Positions 1-9,180 of a DNA stretch of 14,138 nucleotides are shown piece by piece (positions within the stretch are counted from its first letter, which is position 1; the number at the start of each line of letters is the position of its first letter). The stretch comes from Hyphochytrium catenoides (Eukaryota; Sar; Hyphochytriomycetes; Hyphochytriales; Hyphochytriaceae), in contig FLMG01003042.1 of the NCBI GenBank assembly GCA_900088475.1, positions 10,014-24,151 on the forward strand. Reading direction: 5' to 3'. The translations under genes and the position numbers were made by a program. Below the pieces are notes generated by a model, which was not told the origin of the DNA, made no database searches, and saw only the letters and a list, made by a program, of their open reading frames with translations.

Positions 1-52
<52 letters not shown>
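1..52 (+). repeat. (TC)n microsatellite in an intron
   Basis: Uninterrupted TC dinucleotide run. It belongs to the intron that ends with the acceptor AG at 120-121, so the window opens inside a gene. The pyrimidine-rich stretch continues to the acceptor. Confidence 0.95.
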
Positions 53-55
<3 letters not shown>

Positions 56-121
56 TTCCTTTTATCTCTCCACTTGGGCCCTCTCTTCCTGCTCTGCTGA
101 AAAATCCCTGCTCCCTTGTAG

Positions 122-1644
122 GTTGCTGTGGTGATGCAGGCAAAGGAGACGGACACCGACACGATCTTCATCTATGACGCAGCGACGGCAATGAACGTGG
201 AGGTCTCAACCATTGTTACCATGCCGCAGATTGTAGGAAATGCACAGACTCTTGACTGTTCGCTGATGGACCGACCTGTTAAGGCGCTTAGGGTATGGCG
301 TAGGCCCTGTTCTCTTTCTCTCTCCTCCGTCGCTTTCTCTCTTCTCTGTGTCTCTCTCTCAGTTGTGACTCTCTGTCTCTTGCCTCTTTCTCTTCCTGCC
401 TCTCGTCCACTTGCTCTTGTTGCTTACAACTTGCTGGAATATTTCCTTGCACAGCTCTTAACCACTTCTGGATGCCAATCACCCGCTTGCGCTCTTGTCT
501 TCTCTTCTCTTCCTGCTGCTGTCCTGCAGGCTATCGGGGCAAAGATCATCCTCATGCGCACCGGACGTGCAGAGTCCTACGAGTACTTCTTCCGCTGCGC
601 TGACCTCTCAGGCTCTAAGTTTGTCTTGATCGCCTCCAAAGATGGTTATCCTAACGCTAACTATCCCGCGGGGTTCATCCACGTGGACGGAGATCGGTTC
701 AGAAGTGGAGAGACGACACTGAGGAGTCAGTTCAATGACTTCTATAGGGATAACACTGTGCGATATAACAGCTCGGTTCATGGAAAGTTCAAGGTTGATA
801 CCTTGGAGCCTTTCTATAATAACTCAGGTACAGGGGTGAGAAAGAGGAGAGAGAAAGGAATAGACGAGAACGAGAGACAGAGAAAGAGAGAGAGACGGCA
901 ACAGAGGGAGACACAGAATGAGCAGAGATAAGGAAGTAGAGAACGAAGAAGAAATTGACTTGGGAGATAAGGAGGTTAAGACAGGAAAAGAGAGAGAGAG
1001 AGAAAGAGAGAGTAAAGGAGAGAGGCGAAAGAAAGGGAACGAGCAGGCATAATGCTCTCCTAGCACTCTTCTCTCTCTCTTTAGTTCGATCATATCTTGG
1101 CTAACTTCTCTCCTTTTGTCCCTCCAGGGAACTATATCTATGACGTCCGAGAAGACCTGATCAACCAGAAGGCCTATATACTGAACAACACGGCGACGGG
1201 CGTCCCTGGGACCTTTGCAGGCTACTGCTTCGATGCTGTCATCCTGCTAGCCTCAGCGCTGCGGAAGTTGATTGACAAAGGAGACAATCCGCTAACAAAT
1301 GGCTTGGGCATCGTCCAAGAGACATTGACTCTCAACATGTCTGGAGCTTCAGGAGTCTACTATTTTGATATGCTGTCAACCCACGACGTGATCTCTGGAG
1401 TGAGCGATATCCATAATGTGATCGCCTCCGACGAGCACTCTGTCTCGCACCAGCTGCTGGGGAATGTGACCTTCAGCACCGCTGGCTTCAGAAACGGAGG
1501 GAAGCTGACGCTGGTAGGAAGGAGGAGCTTGCGCGTTCGTCTTCCTCTTGCTGCTGTTCTCTCTCTCTCTCTCTCTACTTGCAATTACTGACCTAAGTCT
1601 TCCTTCGTTAGGTTGCAGTTAGCGTTTCTCTATCTATCTATCTA

Positions 1645-1702
<58 letters not shown>

Positions 1703-3394
1703 CCTATTTTTGGTTCCTTCCTTTTTCTGGTTCCTTAAACTTGCTTGTATGCTCACCTCTCCTCGAAAAACGTTTTTGCCTCAATCTCTGTCTTTAGCTG
1801 GTTCCTCTTGCTTTTTCTCTCTCATTTGTCTCCTGACATTCGGTCACGGTAGGATCCTACCAAGAAGATAGTTTGGTCTGCAGACTTTGTAGAGGGAGAG
1901 CTTCCCTCAGATGGCCGCGCACCAGATGCCAAACGCTTCCGCCTCTCTTCTCAAGAAGGAGCAACAGGAAGGCGTCTACTGGACGTAAACACCGTCAGTC
2001 TCTTCGTTGAGAACTCCTTCGGAGAGAAGACATTTGCCGCTGATGTTCTCCATTACTTTGGGAACATTACGTTAGATCTAGCTCCGGCCTCTCTTTTCTC
2101 TTCGAACTCAAGCTTAAAGCCGTTGTACATCTCTACGGGCTGGTTGAAGGCAGGAGAGAGCGCTACCAACCCAGCTAACGGTGTCCTTGAAGCTTTCTAT
2201 CAGGTAAACCAGATCTACCTATGGGTTCCCCTCCCTCCCTAATTCTTTCTCTTCCTCTCTTTTCTCTCTCTCACTCTCATCCACTTCGCTTGCTCTCTCA
2301 ACAGTATTTCACTCTCTGTCTTTGGTCTGCTCCTGATCCTGATCCTGCTCTTCTAGTCAACCGCCGATGCGATTATCAGTAGTAGTGGTCCTTTCTGTCT
2401 CTTCTTAGTGGGTGCATTTCTCCAGCTTGGAGTCCCAATATCACGTCTTCTTCCCTCTCTTTTCCCCGTGCACTGCAAAGCGGTGGATGTGGAGCGATGT
2501 CCTAGTCTTCATCACAGCGTTGACTCCCTCTTTCCTCTCTCCTAAAGGTTGTCGACGCCCCGGATGCTGAGGGAGAGTATAACCTCACTGTCAGCTACTT
2601 CGGAACACTGGTTCTCTCTCGGAAACTCGAGCTGCGTTCGCCTCTTCCTTCTCCCTCTCGCACTCAAGCACAAGGACAGGCGCTTTATAATGGCGTTCTC
2701 TATAGTAGAAATGACTTTTCTATCGTGGCCAAGAACGCTTTCGATGAGAATGTCTTTGACCGTCATTCTGCTAAGTTTAGAGAAGGCTTCCGTGCGACTC
2801 TGACTTGTGACGGAGGGGAAGACGGCGAGAGAGAAGAAAGTCAGGAGGAGATCGTTTCGTCAGTGACATTGGACAGGTTTGATGCTGGGAGAGGAGTGGT
2901 GGAAGGCTTCTACATGGTAAGCACAGTCAGGGAGAGTTGCCCCACTTCTGCTGTTTTCCATAGTCTTTCTCTTCCCATACTCTCTCTCTCCTCAAGGTAT
3001 CTGAGGCTCTTCTTTCTCTGTCTTCTCCCCTTGCCTCACTTTCTCTTCTACCTCTCTCTTTCTCTTTTTGTCCTCTGTCGGCCGAGAAAATTGCTCTCGG
3101 CCATGTACTCTTGATGAGGGTATCGCTTCAAAAAAAATCCTCGCTACTGACACTTAACCGCTTTGCCGTCAGCTTTACTATGTGTTTCCGTTCACCGTCT
3201 TGAGACCCAGTCTTTCCTCGCTCTACTTGTTTCTACATGTTGCCGATTCTCTCATTCTCTAGCTCTAGGTTTCTTCCTCTCTCGGGTTTGCTGATTGCCT
3301 CGTGCGTCTCACTAACTCGCTTTTTCCCATGCTATCATGAGATTTACTCATTCACCTCTTTTTTTCTTGTCTCGGATTAATGTCCTGCGTCTTT

Positions 3395-3451
<57 letters not shown>

Positions 3452-4912
3452 TTCTCCCTCTCTCTCTCTTCTTGGTCACCTTTCTTTGACAACAGGTGAA
3501 CTCCACCATGGACCAGATGTGTTCTCTATCCGTCACCTTCAACAACCAATCCATATCTGGCTCACCTTACACAGTGGCCGTCAAAGGCGTCTGTACGTTC
3601 TGCTCAACCTTCTCTTTCCTTTCCACCGGATTCTATTACCGTTCTCGCTTCTTTGTTCTCCACAATCGTTATCCCTTCATCTTGTCCTCTCTCTTCTAGT
3701 TTCCTCCTTCTTGTGTTCTCTCTCCAACCCTTCGGATCCTCTCTCACGTCTTTCCTCTCCGTTTAATTCTCTCTTGTTGCCTATCACCCTCAATTCGATC
3801 TCAATCCCTCTTTGTGTCTCCTTCCTTCTCTCGTCCTTGTGCCAACAACTCTTTCTCTGTTTGTCTCTGGTATCCCGTAGCATGTGTGGCAGGATCAGCT
3901 CGTTCGCTTGATGGCTCTAGCTCTAAGCTCGTCTGCCTGGGAGTCTCAGGAGGTAAGGAGAGACTTACAAGCGCTCGCCTTCTCTCCTGTCCTGGCTTTC
4001 ATTGTTCTCTCTTACTTTTCACGTTCCTCTGTCTTCAAGCAAGAAAAGCTTGATCTATTCTTTGGTCTGTCCTTGGTACTCTTCTCTCTTTCGCTGGTGA
4101 TTTCTCTGATACTTCCGCTGCTAAGTTTCTCTAACTCTCTCTCTCCCTCTCTCTTTCATTGTGGTTGTGTGTCTCTCTCGCTTCGTGACCCTCGTGTACC
4201 TCGCTCCACCCACTGCCATCAGTGTGTGCGGAAGGACAAGAGTTCCACTCAACCCGTGGCGTCTGTCTGGATTGCGGAATAGGTAGAGAGATTGATTGCC
4301 TCTCCTTTTTGTTGCTCTCTTGCTTGCCCTCTATTACTCGCCCGCATCTATCATGCGCAGGCCTTTCTCTCCTTTCTCTCCTCTGCCTGTCTCTCTCTCC
4401 TTCAAGCTGTTTCTTTCTCCCTCATCTTCTATTCACTCAATCAGATGTTGTACGAGAAGAGGAAAGTCTTCCCGTCGTGGTGCAGTCTTTCTTTTCTGGG
4501 CCTTGCTCTTCTCTCTCTTCTTCTTCTCTTCACTGTCATTGTCTTCTAATTGCCAACACGTCAGCTTCTGTCGCAGCGCTCTCTTCGTCGCAATGTTTGC
4601 CTCGCTCCGACCTCTTATCACTGCGTCTTCTTATTTTAACTTATCATGGACAGGTTACTATGGGTTCGATGGCATCCGCTGTCTCTCCTGTGAGAGCATG
4701 AAGACCAAGATTTCTTGTCTAGGAGGGACGAAAATTGTCAGCTTGCCGCAGTTTCTTCTAGACAAGAAGAGACTGAGGAGACTGGTTGGTGCACTGTTCT
4801 CTTTGTTCTCGCCCTTGTCTCTCTCAACTTAAGCTTAAGGGACGTGGTCCTTCTTCTTGGGTTATCGCACGTCTTTTCAAGAGCTCATTTCTCTGTGGGA
4901 TCTCTTTCTCTT

Positions 4913-4957
<45 letters not shown>

Positions 4958-7658
4958 TTCTCTCCTCTCTCTCTCCTCTCTCTTTCACTACATGTCTCTT
5001 TCACTAAATGTGCCTCCTCTTTCTTTGTCGGCCGGACCAAACCTCGGGAAACTTTGTTCAACACATTCTCCGGTTTCTTCTTTTCAGCAACATGTCTTTG
5101 TCTCTCTCCTATCTCTCACCTCCTCTCTCCCGCAACGTTGTAGTTCTTGTCAACGGATTGGTCAAGTCTGACCAAACAGCAAGAAACCCAAAGGAACCAG
5201 GAAATCCTTAGCTCTAGCGTCTACCAATGTCCGACTGGCTACTGCCCAGGTAAACACCTCGTTGTCCTGAGCTGATATCTTTCTTTCTTCTCACTCGGTG
5301 AACTTGGGTTTCCTCTTCTTTTCTCTCTCTGCTTTCCTCTCCCGTCTGTTTGGTAATATGTGGAGCATTTTGATATGAAAAGTCAGTCTTCTCTGAGGAG
5401 ATGAGAGTTCACTCTGCTCCTTCTCTCCCTTTGCCTTTCGTCTCTTCTGTCTCTCCTGCGGGAACTACTACGCTAACTAGCTTTCCGCACAGTATTCCTC
5501 CTTCCACTCGCCTTATTTGCTGGCCCCATTGAACGATAGTTCCCTTCAAGTTCTCTCATGATCTGCCCTATCTCTCTTTCCTTTGGGTTTTTCCTTTCCC
5601 TTTCCAGGCCAAATATTGGAGAATGGCACTACCTCCTCCTCAGGGTGCATCGCCTCTAGGACCGGCGTGCTGTGCGGCTCCTGCTCTCCTGGTCACTCGC
5701 AGGGCTTTGGCACTTCTGAGTGCGTCGAGGACGACATGTGTTTCCCTCTCGTCTCTCTCTTGTTTCTCTTTCTCTTCATCTCTCTCGGACACAGCGCGAT
5801 CTTAGCAGCAGTTGGCTGGCTCTCCCTTCCAGAAGTTGGGCTTGTGGCGATGATCCACAATATGAACAGAAGGAAAAAAGTGTCTGTTCTTGCCACCGCT
5901 CGGCCAGAAGGGGGAGAAACCGAGAGAGAAGAAGAAAGAAGAGATGAGCTCAGTAAAACAAGGGAGAAGGAGACTAGCAAGATATTGGAGCAAGAGGACA
6001 GCATGATGGCATCTTCAGAAGGAAAAGAATCTGACGGGAGAGGCGTTGCGCCAAGTGTCAGAACCTTTCTTGGCGGAGGAGGAGCACCGCAAGAGCACTC
6101 TACCTTTCAGCAGAAGAGCTTCAAGATTCCCAATGCGGATATCTCTCCACCACTCTCTGCTGCCATCCCGGCGCAGACGATGAAGGCGAAGGAGCTCAAG
6201 TCCGTAGGAGAAGGAAGAAATTCTTCCTCCGGCACGCTGCCTCCACTCTCTCTGCCCACCCTGCCGTCTACGAGCGCCCCTAACTCCCTATCAAGCTCCC
6301 CTAATAAGTTTCTACCCGGCCGGAGGGCCGACGGAGGAGAGAGCAATGGAGAGAGAGAAGAGGGACCGGATAGGCCGTGGAGAAGACGGAAAAGAAGCAC
6401 CATGCTCTCCCTCTCTCGGTTGTGTCTCTCTTTTTCTCTCTCTCTCTCCGGCATATGGTCTCTCAAACCAAGCGTGAATGACTTTAACGCGCTCGTCTTC
6501 TTCTTTCAGGTCTTCTCTTTCTTGGACGCCCCAGATATATTGCAAGGGCTGATCAACAGCCTGAAAGAGAATGATCTCTCTGTCTCTCTCCAGTTTCTCT
6601 TCACTGCAAAGGTCCCTTCTCGGTTCTTGATAACAGACAAATACTGCTTGTTAGCAGGGATGACAACACAGATGCAGCAGTTACTCTTCCTCATCTACTC
6701 CTGCTCGCCTTTCCTCATTCTGCTTGCTCTCTCGTTGGCCGGCTCTTTCGTCTTGCAAAGGAAGAAAGCAGTCAGAGTGGGAGAAGAAGAGCGAGAAGGA
6801 ACAGGAGAGAAAGGCAAGCGACTTGGAGGAGAGACTCTGTTCATGAAGTGGGGCATCAAGTGCGTCTACATGGCGGTCAAGCTGGCCTATACCTCGGTAA
6901 TGAGCAACTCTCTCGTCCTTCTGTCGTGTGTGAGAGTGGAAGAGAAGAGCGTTCTTTTCATAGATGGGAGTATAGAGTGCTATGAGGTCTGGCAGTATGG
7001 CGTGATGACACTTCTCTGTGTCTCTTCTTTCTATCCGTTTCTTCTTGCCTGGTATCTTTATACAACCAAGAGGAGAATACTCTCTGCAGCGCTAGGAGAA
7101 AGGAAAAGCTCCTCTCTGTCTCCAGAGTCTTCCCCTCCCCATCCACACCATCGGCACAGCAAGCTTGCCTCCCAGAGAAGCAGCATCGCGTTGTCCGTGG
7201 AAAACAGTCATTTTCTCTTCTTCTCTGAGGTGACGCGGCCATACAAGCCCTCATATTATCTATGGCCCACTGTGAACTATGTCCCTCTTACGCTGATGGT
7301 GTATGCCAAGGCCTTTGTTCCCAACCCCAACGCGAAGGCCATCCTTTACTCTATCATTCTCTCAATTGTGCTCGTGGTGAGGATCTTCCTCCCCGATACG
7401 CCCTATATCTCCTCTCTCTCTTCTACGGAGGACAAGGCTCTCTCTTGTCTGCTTCTCTCCGCAGCTATAGCAGCCACATGGCAGTCCTTGATTGCTCAAG
7501 ACTCTTCTCTTTATAGTGAGTCAGTGTCACGGTGGATAGCTGTGTACAAGATGGTGATTTACGTGGCACCCATCATCTATCAAGCCTTAAAGGTGGCGGT
7601 AGGCATTGCCAGCTTCTATCGCACGTCTAAGGATAAGAAGGCGGAGCTTTCGCAGTAA
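122..7658 (+). CDS. Multi-exon membrane receptor: PBP1/ANF-like domain, filamin repeats, Cys-rich stalk, about nine TM (5' end missing)
   Basis: Not recognised as a named gene. Exons by eye: 122-292, 530-827, 1128-1513, 1853-2203, 2548-2916, 3496-3592, 3881-3952, 4223-4282, 4654-4784, 5144-5249 and 5608-7658, stop TAA at 7656. They sum to 4092 bases and keep one frame with matching phases at every junction; all introns are GT-AG, 237 to 579 bases. Numbering from the first visible codon, residues 1-300 are a type-I periplasmic-binding fold, about 310-557 two filamin-type repeats, 558-725 a Cys-rich stalk, and 725-1351 the membrane region. Many N-x-S/T sequons in the first 690 residues fit an extracellular location. 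Likely role: a surface receptor binding a small ligand (inference). Least certain points are the donor GTTGGT at 4785 and the acceptor at 5142-5143. The signal peptide and first half of the ligand fold must lie upstream. Confidence 0.8.
293..529 (+). other. Stop-free, frame-preserving intron of gene 1
   Basis: Donor GTATGG after AGG at 290-292, acceptor CTGCAG at 524-529, rich in TC and CTCTTG tracts. Removing it joins KALR to AIGAKIIL, which suits the ligand-binding fold, so splicing is the better reading. It is 237 bases (a multiple of three) and holds no in-frame stop, so retention would add 79 hydrophobic, Leu/Ser-rich residues without breaking the protein. Confidence 0.7.
838..1034 (+). 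repeat. (GA)n-rich purine tract inside an intron
   Basis: AG/GA-rich run on the + strand, densest at 986-1012, within the intron 828-1127. Nearly all other introns here are pyrimidine-rich on this strand. A TC run at about 1069-1082 lies just downstream, so the two can pair in the transcript. Confidence 0.85.
1629..1697 (+). repeat. Compound (TCTA)n (TC)n microsatellite
   Basis: About five TCTA units (1629-1650) run straight into an uninterrupted TC array to about 1697, in the intron 1514-1852 of gene 1. The junction suggests interconversion of the two repeat types by single-base change and slippage. Confidence 0.95.
1900..3592 (+). other. Domain: two filamin/ABP280-type Ig repeats in gene 1
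   Basis: Repeat 1 covers roughly residues 310-440 (exons 4-5) and ends with EGEYNLTVSYFG (410-421), the G.Y.l.V.y.g strand of filamin repeats. Repeat 2 covers roughly 450-555 (exons 5-6). It opens with DFSIVAKNAF and ends SLSVTFNN..I.GSPYTVAV (535-554), which contains the family hallmark GSP (547-549) followed by alternating hydrophobics. Filamin repeats are best known from cytoplasmic actin crosslinkers, but extracellular copies occur in protist surface proteins. Repeat 2 is convincing; repeat 1 is more diverged and carries an insertion around residues 355-400. Confidence 0.7.
3397..3471 (+). repeat. (TC)n microsatellite before a splice acceptor
   Basis: Long TC array with a few C or T slips in the 579-base intron 2917-3495, ending about 25 bases before the acceptor AACAG at 3491-3495. 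It may serve as an exaggerated polypyrimidine tract. Confidence 0.9.
3881..5738 (+). other. Domain: Cys-rich ephrin-receptor/EGF-like stalk in gene 1
   Basis: Residues 558-725, spread over small exons 3881-3952, 4223-4282, 4654-4784, 5144-5249 and the start of the last exon. The spacing C..GQEF......C..CG.GYY.......C..C matches the GCC2/GCC3 or ephrin-receptor-like repeat. After a roughly 60-residue linker rich in K, Q and S, YQCPTGYCPG and C..SRTGVLCGSCSPGHS follow the laminin/EGF-like layout, with the last Cys just before the membrane. The exons 3881-3952 and 4223-4282 are both bounded by phase-1 introns, as is common for modular extracellular exons. The linker joining 4784 to 5144 is the weakest part of the model. 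Confidence 0.65.
4903..4985 (+). repeat. Interrupted (TC)n microsatellite
   Basis: TC array broken by TTTC and TCC units in the intron 4785-5143 of gene 1. Confidence 0.9.
5735..7658 (+). other. Membrane region of gene 1: about nine helices with a long charged loop after the first
   Basis: Hydrophobic segments by eye, residues from the first visible codon: 725-750, 970-988, 1038-1064, 1096-1122, 1142-1166, 1230-1251, 1257-1276, 1290-1309 and 1322-1351. Between the first two lies a roughly 220-residue loop (bases about 5840-6470) rich in E, R, K, S and G, probably cytoplasmic and disordered. A second basic/acidic loop follows helix 3. The segment NALVFFFQVFSFL with a downstream P recalls the isflQ helix of multi-TM proteins that follow EGF-like stalks in many protists; I do not recognise a 7tm_3 domain. 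The helix count could be eight to ten. C-terminal tail is short and charged. Confidence 0.65.
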
Positions 7659-7732
7659 CGACTGGGCGAGAGAGGCAGAGGTTCAGAGACGATTGGCCGC
7701 AAAGAGCAGATGCAATGAGCCAGTACCTCCTG

Positions 7733-7803
7733 GAGCTAGAGAGATGAGCGAGAGAGAGAGAGAAAAAGAAAGAGAGTGAGAGAGAAAGACAAAGGAAGAG
7801 AGA
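7733..7803 (+). repeat. (GA)n-rich tract in the 3'UTR
   Basis: GAGAGAGAG runs with AAAAAG interruptions just downstream of the gene 1 stop codon. The opposite composition (TC) appears about 50 to 130 bases later. Confidence 0.85.
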
Positions 7804-8070
7804 TGTTGCCAGTCTTAATATTGGCGTGGTGGATAGATGAGAATCGCGCTCTTTCTCTCTTCTAAAGATGTTCCTCAGAGAAGACGGAGAAGCTTCTGGC
7901 TTCACTCTCTCTCTCCCTTTTGCTCTCTTGCCTCTCCGCTACCACTTCTACTTCCTTCCGCTCTGGATCTCCTTAGGCACAGTTGCAGTCCGTCACCCCT
8001 GTGACAGCTAGATTTTCCCATGTATTTTGGTTCTCTATATGTATGTTCATCTCTCTGGAGCTGTAAGATC

Positions 8071-8076
8071 AATAAA
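8071..8076 (+). terminator. Polyadenylation signal AATAAA for gene 1
   Basis: Exact AATAAA 413 bases after the gene 1 stop, followed by a T-rich stretch (CTCTTTCTACTTGCTTTGG) suited to a downstream element. Cleavage would fall around 8085-8100. Confidence 0.6.
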
Positions 8077-8351
8077 AGGCTCTTTCTACTTGCTTTGGCA
8101 CCGTCATGTCGGGGGCTCCCACATTTTCCATTCACCAGTTGCTGTCTTCCTCCTTCTCTGACCTCTTCCTTGTCCATCTGCTATGCCCTTTCTTGACCCA
8201 TTGTTTGGGTCTCTCTCTCTCTCAAAACGCCCATGGACCTTCTTCCTCTTTAGGAAGCTTGCGCCTCCACACTTTCCACCGCTTCGTCCACGCTCCCTGC
8301 CTTCTCATCATTCGGGTCGCGTTGAGCTCACTCTCTCATCGCTCTCGCCAG

Positions 8352-8456
8352 CTTTCTACACGGAGCTCTGCGAATTCTCTTTATTCGAAGGACAAGAAGT
8401 AAACGTTTGCTTTACGCTGCCATCTTCGGACGGATATGAAAGTGTCCTATATGTAG
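8352..8456 (+). pseudogene. Orphan exon-like fragment
   Basis: A 105-base stretch between an acceptor-like CTCTCGCCAG (8342-8351) and a donor-like GTAGCA (8457). Read in the frame TTC TAC ACG it gives a beta-strand-like piece with two Cys: LCEFSLFEGQEVNVCF, then TLPSSDGYESVLYV. Both ends would be phase 1, as with several exons of gene 2, so it may be a stray or decayed exon of an extracellular domain. Translation continues only to a TAG at 8483. No partner exons could be placed, so this could also be chance. Confidence 0.25.
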
Positions 8457-8689
8457 GTAGCAATCCAAATGATAATGCGCAATAGCCGTTCTCAATAGGA
8501 GCTCTTCGTGCTTTTGCTGCCTCTCTTCGCAAGTTGTGGAAAGTCTTTCTGGGTCCCCTTGGACATTTCATCAGTAAGTCCTTTGAACGACAATAGCCTC
8601 TTCGGCACCTTAGCAAGGTATACTCTTCAGCCGCGAAAGACACTATTCATAGCCATGGGCTCTACAATCAGAAGAACCCGAACTTCTAT

Positions 8690-9090
8690 GTCACTGAAGC
8701 TTTATATCATTCCCCTGACCGTCAGACACTGCAACAGGCAACTTCTATTATTATGACGCTTCCACTACCATTGGGTCTCTACAGAGCACGGACCACGATT
8801 TGAGACTATACAAAGGTTTAACTTGAAGCCCTGGCAGGAAGGCCTATATGTTTTACCAAGCTCACGTGCCCATCTGAAGCTTCCACTCGGCACAGTGCAC
8901 GGTAAACCAGCCATCGAAGGCTACAGAGCTCCCACGATAACCTGAAGCTTCCGCGCAGTAGGATGGACAATCATCTGAACCTTTAGCAGGCTCCTAACGT
9001 GAAAGCATCACAGAGCTTCCCCACAGCACCGATCACGATCTGCCTCTCTTACAAAGCCCTTATTAAGAAGCCCATCTGAAGCTTCATCGG
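8690..9090. repeat. Diverged repeat array around CTGAAGCTTC
   Basis: The core CTGAAGCTT appears at 8694, 8874, 8942 and 9076, with a variant CTGAACCTT at 8975 and shorter relatives (TTGAAGCC at 8823; AGAGCTTCC near 9011). Two copies share CCCATCTGAAGCTTC (8869 and 9071 areas). Nearby phrases such as CACGAT and ACAGAGC also recur. Spacing is irregular (180, 68, 33, 101). It reads as an old, decayed tandem repeat or transposon end; no gene is seen in it. Confidence 0.4.
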
Positions 9091-9180
9091 GTCTGCCGCA
9101 TCACGCTGGATCAGTAGAGCAAGCCGCGAGGAGGATGCGGGTCTGGCGTCTGCAGCTTTTGGCCAGCAGCAGCGGGACAC

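Larger units (their letters stand above)
122..1960 (+). other. Domain: type-I periplasmic-binding/ANF-receptor ligand fold (second half)
   Basis: Encoded by exons 1-3 and the start of exon 4 of gene 1. Seen in the sequence: a beta strand and turn of the type GAKIILMRTG (about residues 59-68) followed by a helix and a second strand KFVLIASKDG; then GYCFDAVILLASAL (188-201), matching the family's Y.YDAV..LA.AL helix; GASGVYYFD (229-237), matching the G.SG.v.FD motif; and KIVWSAD...G..PSD (290 on), matching the I.W.gg..P.D end of ANF-receptor domains in GABA-B, glutamate and natriuretic receptors. Assignment rests on motif order, not a profile search. In the family this fold closes on amino acids or other small ligands; the ligand here is unknown. 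Confidence 0.75.
7659..8095 (+). other. Probable 3'UTR of gene 1
   Basis: Begins after the TAA stop and runs past AATAAA. It has a GA-rich tract at about 7733-7803 followed by a TC-rich tract at about 7850-7935, which could fold as a hairpin. No credible ORF is seen on either strand. Confidence 0.6.

Noticed and set aside
824-1093. - strand ORF of Ser/Leu repeats
   Set aside because: Product of the GA tract read in reverse; low-complexity, lies in an intron.
3814-5211. Overlapping + strand ORFs of 60 to 178 codons, Ser/Leu/Phe-rich
   Set aside because: They run through TC-rich introns. Only the short exon parts (3881-3952, 4223-4282, 4654-4784, 5144-5249) make protein sense.
6419-6472. A 54-base frame-preserving intron inside the last exon of gene 1 (GTTGTG donor, AAG acceptor)
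   Set aside because: Other introns in the window are 162 bases or longer, the donor is weak, and the continuous reading gives a sensible helix start. Kept as coding, with RNA-seq suggested.
6419-6509. A larger intron ending at the strong acceptor TTCTTTCAG at 6509
   Set aside because: No donor gives a 3n length except a 36-base one, and it would remove the NALVFFFQ helix, which looks like real membrane sequence.
5693-6545. - strand ORFs opposite the charged loop
   Set aside because: Shadows of a long, well-supported + strand exon, with skewed composition.
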